The notes: a model not told the origin generated them from the sequence alone. Positions 36,618-44,684 are shown, counted from the stretch's first letter. The stretch: DNA of 64,000 nt from Mesorhizobium sp. B2-1-1 (GCF_006442975.2 NZ_CP083954.1:2239501-2303500); one strand, 5' to 3'. Numbers and translations: made by a program.

Positions 36618-37490
36618 ATGAGCGAATTCAATCTAAGTGCCTTTTCGGAAGCCATTGCCGATCTGGCAGCCAAGGCGGCACCGGCGACCGCGAGCTTCAC
36701 CACCCACAATCATCGCACAGCGAGCGCTTTCCATTGGCGCGACGGCTACTTCGTTGCCGCCGAGGAAGCCGTCGAGGCCGGCGAGGAGATCGAGCTGACG
36801 CTGGCTTCGGGCGAGACGGTGAAGGCCGATCTTGTCGGCCGCGATCCCTCGACCGGCGTCGCCCTGCTCAAGCCGGCCGGTGCTACCAATGCCGAGCCGT
36901 TGGCCAAAGCGGATGCGGTGCGGCCCGGCAACATTGCCGTCGCCATCGGCAACAGCCGGGGTTCGGCGTTGGCAGTTTCAGGCTCGGTCGGCGAAGTCGG
37001 CCCGGCCTGGCGCTCAATGCGCGGCGGCACCATCGACCGGCGCATCAACCTGGCGGTGGGCGCCGGCGGCCGTTTCGAGGGCGGCCCGGTGCTCGATGCC
37101 AAGGGCGCGCTGATCGGCATGCTGTTGTTCGGGCCGCGCGGCCGCGCGCTGGTCATGCCTTACGAGACGATCGAGCGGGCGGTCGCGACGCTGCGCGAAA
37201 AAGGCCATGTCGCCCGCGGCTATCTCGGCGCCGGCTTGCATCCGATCCGCGACGGCGAGGCCCGCGGCGCCATCGTCATGAGCCTTGATGACAACGGTCC
37301 GGCCAAGGCCGCCGGCCTTTCCCTCGGCGACATCATCGTCGCCTGGAACGGCGAGGCGGTGAGCGGCCCGCGCGAGCTGATCCGCAGGCTCGGGCCCGAC
37401 AGCGCCGGAGCTTCGGTTACGCTCGGTGTCGTGCGCGGCGGAGAACAGCGAGACGTGGCGCTGACGATCGGCGAAAAGCCGCTTAACTGA
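36618..37490 (+). CDS. HtrA-like protein with PDZ domain and lost catalytic triad
   Basis: A 290-residue protein that follows the HtrA fold but has replaced all three catalytic residues. GYFVAAEEAV stands where TNFHVV should be (Glu50 for His), STGVALL for TDIALV (Gly80 for Asp) and GGRFEGGP for PGNSGGP (Glu154 for Ser). The PDZ domain is well kept (GAIVMSLDDNGPAKAAGLSLGDIIVAWNGEAV). No signal peptide is visible. It is probably a binding or regulatory partner, perhaps of the active protease encoded divergently. The next gene, nine bases on, is a LuxR-type regulator. Confidence 0.83.
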   Translation: MSEFNLSAFSEAIADLAAKAAPATASFTTHNHRTASAFHWRDGYFVAAEEAVEAGEEIELTLASGETVKADLVGRDPSTGVALLKPAGATNAEPLAKADAVRPGNIAVAIGNSRGSALAVSGSVGEVGPAWRSMRGGTIDRRINLAVGAGGRFEGGPVLDAKGALIGMLLFGPRGRALVMPYETIERAVATLREKGHVARGYLGAGLHPIRDGEARGAIVMSLDDNGPAKAAGLSLGDIIVAWNGEAVSGPRELIRRLGPDSAGASVTLGVVRGGEQRDVALTIGEKPLN

Positions 37491-37498
37491 GAGGATTG

Positions 37499-38179
37499 AT
37501 GGACGCGATCGCGACAGGCGAGATGACGCAAAGCGGCACCGGCGAGCGGCAGCTGGTCGTGCTGGTGGCGCTCGGTGATGCCGCGCGCGCCGAGCGGCTG
37601 TCTGTGTCGCTTGCCGCGACCGACGATCTGCTGCCGGTGACGCCGGGCAGCAGCGAAGCGGTTGATGTCGCCATCGTCGACGAGACCGCCGGCCCCACGG
37701 GTGCGGGAACAGGGAAGGGCGACGCCGTTCCCGCCGCGACCGCGCGGGTGCTGTTGTCTTCGCAGGCCGGCCTGGCACGGACGCAGGGGCAGGTGTTCGC
37801 CGTGCTGCCGACGGCGGCGGATGCAATGCTGATTGCGGCCGCCGCCAGGCTGGCGGCGGCCGGCTACCGCGTCTTTGGCGACAGCGGATCCGTTCCTGGC
37901 CGCCGCGATGATTTCCAAGGCGGCGATATTGGCGGCGACGGCCTTTTCGACGAGGAGCATCCCGACGAGCATGCCGCCCGCCCGACGCTGTCGCCGCGAG
38001 AAGCGGAAGTGCTGGCGCTGCTGGCCGAAGGCGCGCCCAACAAGGTGATCGCGCGGCGGCTCGACATTTCCGTTCATACGGCGAAGTTCCATGTCGCCGC
38101 GATTCTGATCAAATTGGGCGCTGCCAACCGCACGGATGCCATCGCCATTGCGATGCGGCAGGGGCTGGTGCTGGTCTAG
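37499..38179 (+). CDS. LuxR-type regulator with degenerate receiver domain
   Basis: A 226-residue protein. The C-terminal helix-turn-helix is clear (LSPREAEVLALLAEGAPNKVIARRLDISVHTAKFHVAAILIKLGA). The first 125 residues look like a shortened receiver domain (QLVVLVALGDAARAERL, VDVAIVDET) without the paired acidic residues near the start, so phosphorylation is doubtful. It follows the triad-less HtrA-like gene by nine bases with a GAGAGGA site, so they form one operon. Confidence 0.82.
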   Translation: MDAIATGEMTQSGTGERQLVVLVALGDAARAERLSVSLAATDDLLPVTPGSSEAVDVAIVDETAGPTGAGTGKGDAVPAATARVLLSSQAGLARTQGQVFAVLPTAADAMLIAAAARLAAAGYRVFGDSGSVPGRRDDFQGGDIGGDGLFDEEHPDEHAARPTLSPREAEVLALLAEGAPNKVIARRLDISVHTAKFHVAAILIKLGAANRTDAIAIAMRQGLVLV

Positions 38180-38365
38180 GGTGCCGTCTCAGCCAGGATT
38201 TGACGATCATCGTCAAAGTCAGCGCTGCCCCTATAGCTCCAGATCATTTACAGCGGCAAGGAACGGACCCTCCGCAGCGTCACCGTCAGCCGCTGCCGCA
38301 AGCTCTTGTATCCGGGGACCGCCACAGGCAAGGATCGCGCTACGAGACAAGCAAGCGGAGGAAAA

Positions 38366-39232
38366 ATGTCGCTCAAGGGAAAGACGCTGTTCATCTCCGG
38401 CGGGTCGCGCGGCATCGGGCTGGCGATCGCTTTGCGCGCCGCGCGCGACGGCGCCAATGTGACGATCGCGGCCAAGACCGCTGAGCCACATCCGAAGCTG
38501 CCGGGCACGATCTACACCGCCGCTGAAGAGATCGAGCAAGCCGGCGGCAAGGCGCTGCCGGTCCTGTGCGACATTCGCGAGGAGGCGCAAGTGGCCGAAG
38601 CGGTGTCGAAGACGGTCGAAAAATTCGGCGGCATCGATATCTGTGTCAACAATGCCAGCGCTATCCAGCTCACCGGGACCCTGGAAACCGACATGAAGCG
38701 TTACGACCTGATGCACCAGATCAACACGCGCGGCACGTTTCTCGTTTCCAAAATGTGCATTCCGCACCTGAAGTTGGCCGGGAATCCTCATATCTTGAAT
38801 CTGGCGCCGCCGCTCGACATGAAGGCCAAGTGGTTCAAGAACCATGTCGCCTACACCATGGCCAAGTTCGGCATGTCCATGTGCACGCTGGGCATGAGCG
38901 CGGAGTTCGCCAAGGACGGCATCGCGGTCAATTCGCTGTGGCCGATCTCGACCATCGATACCGCGGCGGTGCGCAATCTTCTGGGCGGCGCGACGGTGGC
39001 CGCGATGAGCCGTTCGCCCGAAATCATGGCCGATGCCGCGCATGCCATCTTCATGCGGCCATCACGCGAAGCGACCGGCAATTTCTACATCGACGAGGAA
39101 GTGCTGCGCGCCGAGGGGATCAGCGATTTTTCGGTGTATGCGCCGGGTGCGGCCGGGCCGCTGGCCGGCGACTTTTTTGTCCCGGACGAGGTGTTTGCCA
39201 ATTCCGACACGAAGATCAGGACGGCTTTCTAA
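38366..39232 (+). CDS. SDR-family oxidoreductase, HSDL2-like
   Basis: A 288-residue SDR of the HSDL2 type (hydroxysteroid dehydrogenase-like protein 2). The cofactor loop is SGGSRGIG (11-18). The active pair is Tyr163 and Lys167 in YTMAKFGM, and IAVNSLWPISTIDTAAV fits the family. The usual catalytic serine is an alanine here (Ala147 in NLAPPL). HSDL2 relatives are linked to lipid metabolism but no substrate is firmly known. GCGGAGGAAAA precedes the ATG. The final 30 residues (FSVYAPGAAG) go beyond a plain SDR. Confidence 0.87.
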   Translation: MSLKGKTLFISGGSRGIGLAIALRAARDGANVTIAAKTAEPHPKLPGTIYTAAEEIEQAGGKALPVLCDIREEAQVAEAVSKTVEKFGGIDICVNNASAIQLTGTLETDMKRYDLMHQINTRGTFLVSKMCIPHLKLAGNPHILNLAPPLDMKAKWFKNHVAYTMAKFGMSMCTLGMSAEFAKDGIAVNSLWPISTIDTAAVRNLLGGATVAAMSRSPEIMADAAHAIFMRPSREATGNFYIDEEVLRAEGISDFSVYAPGAAGPLAGDFFVPDEVFANSDTKIRTAF

Positions 39233-39297
39233 AGATGTATCGAGGCGCAAATTCCGGATGGAACTCGGTTTCAGACATTCCTGGAGTTGCTCTGAGC

Positions 39298-39328
39298 AAA
39301 AAGCCCCGCCGGAGAGGGCCGGCGGGGC
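39298..39328 (-). terminator. Rho-independent terminator reading leftward
   Basis: GCCCCGCCGG at 39303-39312 pairs with CCGGCGGGGC at 39319-39328; the AAAAA before it is a T tract on the minus strand. It would end transcripts coming from the OmpA-family gene. Confidence 0.85.
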
Positions 39329-39464
39329 TCAGTGCGTCCCGCTGGAGTCGGGACGGGGCAGGGAACGCCCGATCCTGAATCTGGGGTAGGCCATCTCGCG
39401 ATTCAATGAGCGGGACCCGACGCCAGGACAATTCTTGTTGAACTTGGGCCGTTGCCGCGATCTC

Positions 39465-39496
39465 GCCCATCCCGGCGAAACCGGGATGGGCTTTTT
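39465..39496 (+). terminator. Rho-independent terminator reading rightward
   Basis: GCCCATCCCGG at 39465-39475 pairs with CCGGGATGGGC at 39481-39491 around loop CGAAA, followed by TTTTT. It would end transcripts from the HSDL2-like gene. Confidence 0.88.
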
Positions 39497-39549
39497 ACCG
39501 ATCCGATTCCAGAAGCCTGCTCAAGCGCCTGGAAATGCAGACATTTGTG

Positions 39550-39597
39550 GACCATGATCTTTTCCGAAAGCCGGTTTCCGGCTCCCGGATCGTGGTC
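39550..39597. repeat. Rhizobial palindromic repeat, CATGATC/CCGAAAA family, copy 2
   Basis: GACCATGATC and GATCGTGGTC flank TTTTCCGAAAGCCGG and CCGGCTCCCGG. It matches the reverse complement of the copy after dnaG (24463-24505) and reaches to the stop of the OmpA-family gene. Confidence 0.7.
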
Positions 39598-41803
39598 AGT
39601 TGTTGCTCGCCACCGGCGCCACCAGCGAGGTGATGCGGCGGATGGCGACACGCCGGTTCTCGCGATTGGGGCCTGAGGTGTCGACCTTCAGATATTCCTC
39701 GCCATAGCCCTGCGTGGTCAGGTTTTCAGGCGGTATGCCGAAGGCGTTGGTCAGCGCTTCGGCCACCGCTTCGGCGCGGCGGTCCGACAGAGCGAGGTTC
39801 GCCTCCGGTGTGCCGACAGCGTCCGTGTGGCCTTCGATAAGGAAGGTCTCGGCCGGGTTCTTCTTCAACAGCTTCTCCATGGCCGTGGCGACACCCTCGA
39901 GCTTCTGCACCTCGGCATCGGAGATCGAGGAAGAGCCGAATTCGAAGTTCAGCGTGTCAAGATCGATGCGTCGGGCAATGTCGCGCACCCGTGCGGAACG
40001 CTTGACCTCGTTGATCGAATAGAGGCGCTGCACCTTCTCCACCGGCGGTTGCTCGAGGAAGGTGTAGTAGTCGTCCGGGCTTTCGACCTCTTCGGAGTCA
40101 AGGATGTAGTCCCGGCGCGGAATGGTCAGCCGCATCGGTGGTAGGTCGTCGCCCGGATCGCGCCAATCGTTATCGTCGTCGTAGCTTCGTTCGTCGACAT
40201 AGCTCAACACATACTCATGACCGTCGGGCATGATGCGCGACCGCTGGATGATGTCGCCGTAGCGGTTGCGGATGGTGACGATCTGCACGCCGTTGTCGCG
40301 CTCGACTGTCTCGCGCGTGCGGCCTTGCGACAGATCCTCATAGTAGACATCCTTGGCGCCGCGGGTCAGGCGCGGCCGGTCACTGCTCTGAACGTATGTC
40401 TGATCGTTGAGCTGGATGATGACGCGATCGCCGATCTCCTTGAGCACGTCGACACCCTTGGGGCGGCGGCGGTCGCGGATGTTCTCGTCCGGTGCGCGCT
40501 CGAGGCGTTTGCCCTTCTCCTCGGTAACCGGGACGATTTTTTCCGGTTTGATCTCCTGCTGAGCAGCTCTATCGTCGGTCGGGGGCGGACCCTGGTCGAC
40601 GGGAGCGACCGCGGGTTGGCGGCCCTGAGCACCGCCCTGCCGGGCGTTTTGCCCACCATTCTGCTGCTCGCCATTTTGCTGCTCGCCATTCTGGTTGGCG
40701 GGGTTCCTGCTGGCCTGGCCGTTCTCGCCGCGGCCGCGGCGTCTGGCATCCTTCTGGCTGTCGAGAATGGGGGCAGCGTTCTTGTCGGCGGACGTCTCGG
40801 CCTGCTCGGGGTTTTGCCCCTGGACAGGCGCGGCCTTGCCGGCACTGGGCTGTTCACCCGTGGCCGGCTGCTCGCCCGTTGCAGGCTGCCTGCCGGTTTG
40901 CTGTTGTTCGCCATTGGCCGGCTGCTGTTCGCCATTCGCCGGCTGCTCGCTAGCCGGTTGTCTGGCGTTCTTTTTCCTCTTGTCCTGGGGTTGTTCGCCC
41001 TGGGCTGCCGGCCGCTCGCCTGAGGGTGCCGGTTCTGCCTTGGGTGCTTCTGCGGCAGGTGCTTCCTTCGGTGTCGGCACGGCGCTGGGCTCGGCCTGCT
41101 GCTCCTGTTTGCGCTTCTTGCGCTGGTTGTCGTTGGCAGGTTCCGTTTGGCCCGCCGGTGCCTGTTCGGTCTGCTGTTGTTGGTCGCGCTTCTTCCTGCG
41201 CGGCTGCTGTTCCTCGGTGGCGGGTGCTGCCTCACCGGCTGGCGCCTGCTCGGTCTGCTGCTGCTGGTCGCGCTTCTTCCTGCGCGGCTGCTGTTCCTCG
41301 ACGGCGGGCGCGGCTTCACCGGCGGGCGCCTGCTCGACCTGCTGCTGGTCGCGCTTCTTCCTGCGTGGCTGTTGTTCCTCGGCAGCTGGTGCGGCCTGCT
41401 GCGCGGGGGCCTGTTCGGTCTGCTGTTGCTGATCGCGCTTCTTCCTGCGCGGTTGTTGTTCCTCGACGGCGGGCGCGGCTTCACCAGCGGGCGCCTGCTC
41501 GACCTGCTGCTGATCGCGCTTCTTCCTGCGTGGCTGTTGTTCCTCGGCGGCTGGCGCGGGCTGCTGTGCGGGTGCCTGTTCGGTCTGCTGTTGTTGCTGA
41601 TCGCGCTTCTTCTTGCGTAGCAGTTCCTGGTCGCTCTGCTGTGCATCGTCAGTCTGGGTGTCCTGGGCCAGGACCAGCGGCATTGCGCTGTCTCGCATGG
41701 GGCCGAACGCGGCACTTCCCTGAAGCGGGGATGCGCCCAACGGCGCGGATGCCATCAGCAGGCCGAGTGCGGTGCCTGCCAGAATCCGTGGTTGGCGTTT
41801 CAT
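39596..41803 (-). CDS. OmpA-family outer-membrane protein with long repeat region
   Basis: A 735-residue protein. A signal peptide (MKRQPRILAGTALGLLMASAPLGAS) leads into about 350 residues rich in Q, P, A, E and K. Residues 62-229 are a tandem repeat of 27/28 residues (RRKKRDQQ...EQAPAGEAAPAVEEQQP). A middle region with RGAKDVYYEDLSQGRT follows. The C-terminal OmpA domain (NFEFGSSSISDAEVQKLEGVA, LIEGHTDAVGTPEANLALSDRRAEAV) binds peptidoglycan. It probably spans or tethers the envelope. A leftward terminator lies beyond the stop. Confidence 0.87.
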   Translation of the reverse strand: MKRQPRILAGTALGLLMASAPLGASPLQGSAAFGPMRDSAMPLVLAQDTQTDDAQQSDQELLRKKKRDQQQQQTEQAPAQQPAPAAEEQQPRRKKRDQQQVEQAPAGEAAPAVEEQQPRRKKRDQQQQTEQAPAQQAAPAAEEQQPRRKKRDQQQVEQAPAGEAAPAVEEQQPRRKKRDQQQQTEQAPAGEAAPATEEQQPRRKKRDQQQQTEQAPAGQTEPANDNQRKKRKQEQQAEPSAVPTPKEAPAAEAPKAEPAPSGERPAAQGEQPQDKRKKNARQPASEQPANGEQQPANGEQQQTGRQPATGEQPATGEQPSAGKAAPVQGQNPEQAETSADKNAAPILDSQKDARRRGRGENGQASRNPANQNGEQQNGEQQNGGQNARQGGAQGRQPAVAPVDQGPPPTDDRAAQQEIKPEKIVPVTEEKGKRLERAPDENIRDRRRPKGVDVLKEIGDRVIIQLNDQTYVQSSDRPRLTRGAKDVYYEDLSQGRTRETVERDNGVQIVTIRNRYGDIIQRSRIMPDGHEYVLSYVDERSYDDDNDWRDPGDDLPPMRLTIPRRDYILDSEEVESPDDYYTFLEQPPVEKVQRLYSINEVKRSARVRDIARRIDLDTLNFEFGSSSISDAEVQKLEGVATAMEKLLKKNPAETFLIEGHTDAVGTPEANLALSDRRAEAVAEALTNAFGIPPENLTTQGYGEEYLKVDTSGPNRENRRVAIRRITSLVAPVASNN
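41117..41620 (-). repeat. In-frame tandem repeat of 81/84 bases
   Basis: About six units encode the motif RRKKRDQQ(Q)-EQAPAGEAAPA-EEQQP. Steps between successive RKKRDQ motifs alternate 28 and 27 residues, so the true period is a 55-residue, 165-base dimer. Units two and four are the same in their VEQAPAGEAAPAVEEQQP part. Confidence 0.85.
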
Positions 41804-41991
41804 CGAAATTCTCCTTGTGGGGTCCCATCCTTGCCGAAACCGATTTTAACGAAATTGGTTCCGGCGGCTCATGGTTAGGGACCGTACGGGGCGATTGGCC
41901 GGCCTTTTGAAGGCAACTTCATGTCTTTCGACGGGGGTGCCGCCCCATTCCAGCCTTTGCCCTGCTTGACCTTCGCGGCGGCTGGGGCCAC

Positions 41992-42447
41992 ATGCCGGAG
42001 ATGGAAACGCCGTTCTGGAAAACAAAGACGCTGGAAGCAATGAGCCCGGCCGAGTGGGAATCGCTCTGCGACGGCTGCGGCAAATGCTGCCTGTCGAAGC
42101 TCGAGGACGAGGATACTGGCGACATCTACTGGACCAGCGTCGGCTGCCGCCTGTTCGACGCGCAGACATGCCGCTGTTCGGACTATCACAACCGGCTGGC
42201 GCGCGTTCCCGATTGCGTCGGGCTGACGCCGCAAAATGTACGCACCATCAGTTGGCTGCCCAGCACCTGCGCCTACCGGCTGGTCGCGGAGGGGCACGAT
42301 CTCTACTGGTGGCACCGTCTGGTGTCGGGCAGTGCCGAGACGGTGCATGAGGCCGGCATGTCGATGCGCGGCCGGGTCAAGGCCAACGAGACGGATCTGG
42401 CCGAGCCGGAGGATTATTTCGACTATATGCTTGACGACGAGCCATAA
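41992..42447 (+). CDS. YcgN-family cysteine-cluster protein (UPF0260)
   Basis: A 151-residue protein with the YcgN pattern: [37 protein letters not shown], then [18 protein letters not shown] and LPSTCAYRL. The cysteines (CDGCGKCC and later pairs) resemble a zinc or iron-sulfur binding site. The family is widespread but its function is unknown. No strong partner gene is adjacent. Confidence 0.9.
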   Translation: MPEMETPFWKTKTLEAMSPAEWESLCDGCGKCCLSKLEDEDTGDIYWTSVGCRLFDAQTCRCSDYHNRLARVPDCVGLTPQNVRTISWLPSTCAYRLVAEGHDLYWWHRLVSGSAETVHEAGMSMRGRVKANETDLAEPEDYFDYMLDDEP

Positions 42448-42704
42448 GCTCGCATCGGGACGAGGAACCATAGCTCGCATCGGGATGACGAGCCCTGAGG
42501 CCGGTGTCCGCAAGGGCGCGCAGGAACCAGGAACCATGCGAGACGTTTGGGGCACATTGTTGGAAAACCCGTAGAAGCTTCCTTTTTCCGCCACATGAAC
42601 CGCCGATGAACGGCAGGTTCGTAAATAGTTCAGACAGGCGGGTGCATTCTCCCATCATCGATTTCAAGAGGACGGGCGAGAGCCCGCAACAAGGAGAGAA
42701 GACC

Positions 42705-43061
42705 ATGTTCAACTCGGTGAAAACGGCAGCCCTTTCGGCCCTCGTCGGCCTCGGCACGCTGGCGGCCGTTCCCGCCCATGCCGACAGCCTTTACCTGGGC
42801 TTCGGCAACAACAACGATCCGCGCTTCGGCGTCTATGCCGGCGATGACGGCTATCGCCACCGCCGCGATGAACGCCGCGACGACTGGCGCCGCGGCTGTT
42901 CGCCCGACTGGGCCCTGAACAAGGCCGAACGCATGGGGCTGCACCGTGCCCGCGTCGTCGACGTCAGCCGCCGCACGGTCAAGGTGATGGGCCGCCAGTA
43001 TGGCGACCGCGTCGTCATCGTGTTCGCCAATGAGCGTGGTTGCCCGATCATCAACCGCTGA
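42705..43061 (+). CDS. Small exported protein of unknown function
   Basis: A 118-residue protein: signal peptide MFNSVKTAALSALVGLGTLAAVPAHA, a charged middle rich in aspartate, tyrosine and arginine (DDGYRHRRDERRDDWRRG), and a compact end ALNKAERMGLHRARVVDVSRRTVKVMG...CPIINR. The end resembles the rhizobial proteins with a PepSY-like layout; I cannot name the family firmly. AAGGAGAG precedes the ATG. Its 3' region holds six small hairpin repeats and a terminator. Confidence 0.75.
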   Translation: MFNSVKTAALSALVGLGTLAAVPAHADSLYLGFGNNNDPRFGVYAGDDGYRHRRDERRDDWRRGCSPDWALNKAERMGLHRARVVDVSRRTVKVMGRQYGDRVVIVFANERGCPIINR

Positions 43062-43075
43062 GCCTCTTAAGGCGC

Positions 43076-43235
43076 GACCTTCTGCGAGGGTTGGTAGCGG
43101 CATGATCCTCTGCGGGGTCAGTCGGCAGACACCCACCCTCTGCGAAGATCGATCCTGTCAGGATCAGTCTGGAGACATGATCCTTTCAGGATCAGTCTGG
43201 AGACACGACCTTCTGCGAAGGTCGGTCTGGAGTAG
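43076..43235. repeat. Six imperfect 28-base units with internal hairpins
   Basis: Units at 43076-43103, 43104-43132, 43133-43150 (short), 43151-43178, 43179-43206 and 43207-43235. Each starts GATCCT or GACCTT, most carry an inverted repeat such as GATCCTTTCAGGATC, and several end AGTCTGGAGACA. Units four and five differ at only two positions. They lie in the 3' region of the gene at 42705. Confidence 0.8.
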
Positions 43236-43268
43236 TGGAGCCGCTTTCCTTCGGGAAGAATGCGGCTC

Positions 43269-43301
43269 AAAAAACCCGCGGGAGCGATCCCGCGGGTTTT
43301 T
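43269..43301. terminator. Bidirectional rho-independent terminator
   Basis: CCCGCGGGA at 43275-43283 pairs with TCCCGCGGG at 43288-43296 around loop GCGA. Six A before and five T after let it work on both strands, ending the exported-protein gene and the convergent SIMPL gene. Confidence 0.92.
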
Positions 43302-43357
43302 CATGCACCACGGCGGACGGTTCAGGGTCGGGCTCGGCCATGGACCATCGAAGACGC

Positions 43358-44068
43358 TTATTTCAGTTCGAAGGTAACGGTGACCTGGACATTGTAGGCG
43401 TTCTCGCCGGCCTGCACCGGAGCAGCACCGACGGCCGCGTCGAAGGCCTTGGCGTTGATCGGCATCGGTGGCGGCGCGATGTTCTGGTCAGTGATTTCGA
43501 TCACCCGGCCTATACTGACGCCGGCTGCTTCCGCCAGCGTCTTGGCCTTGGCCATGGCATCGGCCACCGCCTTTTTGCGCGCTTCGGTGACGGTGGCAGC
43601 CGGATTGTCGTTGGTGAAGACGATGCCGCCGCCCTGGTTGACGCCCAGCGACACCGCCTTGTCGAGGATCTCACCGGTCTTGTCGACGTCGCGCACGCGC
43701 ACCGACAGTGTGTTGGTTACCTGGTAAGCAATCAATTCGGCCTCCTGGCCGCCGTCGGGCTTGTTTGTGTAGTTATAGCGCGGATTGATCTGGATGCCCG
43801 CGGTCTGGAGGTCGCGGTCCTTGATGCCGGCCGACTTCATCGCGGCGATCACGGCCGCCATGGCGTCGTTGTTGGCATCCAGTGCGGCGCGCGCCGTCTT
43901 GGCTTCGCGCATGACGCTGAGCGTCAGGACCGCCAGGTCGGGCGCTACAGTCGCCGCCCCTTCGCCCGAAACCACGATACGGGGCGGTGTCGGCGACTCA
44001 GCGGCCGCGGCCAGCGCCGGAAAGGCGATGGCGGCGGCGAGTGCGAGGGGCAAAAGAGGTCTGGTCAT
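43358..44068 (-). CDS. SIMPL (DUF541) domain periplasmic protein
   Basis: A 236-residue exported protein from the ATG at 44068, behind GAGGAGA. Signal peptide MTRPLLPLALAAAIAFPALAAAA, then RIVVSGEGAATVAPDLAVLTLSVMREAKTARAALDANNDAM and QINPRYNY, the SIMPL signature. The family includes E. coli YggE and the kinase-associated SIMPL; bacterial members are linked to oxidative stress. The longer frame from 44197 lacks support. Confidence 0.9.
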   Translation of the reverse strand: MTRPLLPLALAAAIAFPALAAAAESPTPPRIVVSGEGAATVAPDLAVLTLSVMREAKTARAALDANNDAMAAVIAAMKSAGIKDRDLQTAGIQINPRYNYTNKPDGGQEAELIAYQVTNTLSVRVRDVDKTGEILDKAVSLGVNQGGGIVFTNDNPAATVTEARKKAVADAMAKAKTLAEAAGVSIGRVIEITDQNIAPPPMPINAKAFDAAVGAAPVQAGENAYNVQVTVTFELK

Positions 44069-44213
44069 GAAATCTCCTCGGGTAAGCATATCCGCGCCCA
44101 GCGGGCGCACGCGGCTCCTTATGGCGCGATTATGGGCTGATTTGGACGATTGTGACCAGCGGTCCCGGAAAGCCTTGTGCCGCGATGCGAAAAACATTAA
44201 TCCAGCCCGCGTG

Positions 44214-44289
44214 GGGCCTGTAGCTCAATGGTTAGAGCCGGCGGCTCATAACCGCTTGGTTGGGGGTTCGAGTCCCTCCGGGCCCACCA
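44214..44289 (+). tRNA. tRNA with anticodon CAT, probably Ile2 (lysidine type)
   Basis: A full 76-base cloverleaf: acceptor GGGCCTG with CGGGCCC, discriminator A and encoded CCA, D-arm with GTTAG, anticodon loop CTCATAA and T-arm GGTTCGAGTCC. The stretch GGTTAGAGCCGGCGGCTCATAACCGCTTGGT is close to E. coli tRNA-Ile2 (CTTGGT in the variable region) and unlike its elongator tRNA-Met. If so the wobble C is changed to lysidine to read ATA. It is the likely attachment site for the island remnants that follow. Confidence 0.85.
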
Positions 44290-44309
44290 TTATCGTTATT
44301 TATAGTGCG

Positions 44310-44684
44310 TTAAATGGTGGTTCGCCACGAGGTTGGCCAACAGGTTTCGCCAAGCAATGGTTTGCGCGTTACCAGCCTTACGACTCGGTCCATGCCCTGC
44401 ACAGCCAAACGCACCTGCGACGCTTCCCGGGAATAGAGTTCGGCATGGTCGATATCGTCATGGCCGAGAACGTCCATCATCTGCCTGGTGGATGCTTCCG
44501 CCTCGGCGAGATAAACCCCGAGTGACTTCCTCAAACCGTGCAGTGTAAGGCCCTTCGGCAATCCGGCGAGAGCGAGGTACGGAACGTCCCGGACCACGAG
44601 GTGCAATGTGTCGATCCTCAGGGCGTAGCCCTTTTCAAGCAGTCGGCGGATGTCGTCGTTATGACTGGCCAGTTCGATTAACAC
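44310..44684 (-). pseudogene. Fusion of an E1-like (ThiF) gene start to an integrase end
   Basis: The frame starts at a GTG (44684) overlapping the end of the multiubiquitin gene. Residues about 7-38 (HNDDIRRLLEKGYALRID, LVVRDVPYL) look like the N-terminal domain of ThiF/E1-like proteins from multiubiquitin operons. From about residue 44 it becomes a tyrosine recombinase: HGLRKSLGVYL (H-x-x-R), VLGHDD (GH) and the nucleophile region AELYSREA. So a deletion has joined two partial genes. The recombinase end sits 20 bases from the tRNA, as for site-specific integrases. The integrase part is clear; the E1 part is a weaker call. Confidence 0.7.

Larger units (their letters stand above)
39233..39595. 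other. Convergent gap with two terminators and a palindrome
   Basis: No gene is supported in these 363 bases between the HSDL2-like gene and the OmpA-family gene. Contents in order: a minus-strand terminator, an unexplained 136-base stretch, a plus-strand terminator and the second copy of the CATGATC palindrome. Confidence 0.7.

Noticed and set aside
41117..41620. Possible CRISPR or intergenic repeat array
   Set aside because: The repeats are in frame inside a coding region and have no unique spacers.
40217..41910. Several long plus-strand frames (245-294 residues) opposite the OmpA-family gene
   Set aside because: They arise because the repeat codons of the real gene read as Leu/Cys/Ala on the other strand; no ribosome site or family.
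43076..43235. Possible CRISPR array
   Set aside because: The units are adjacent without spacers, vary in sequence, and no cas gene is nearby.
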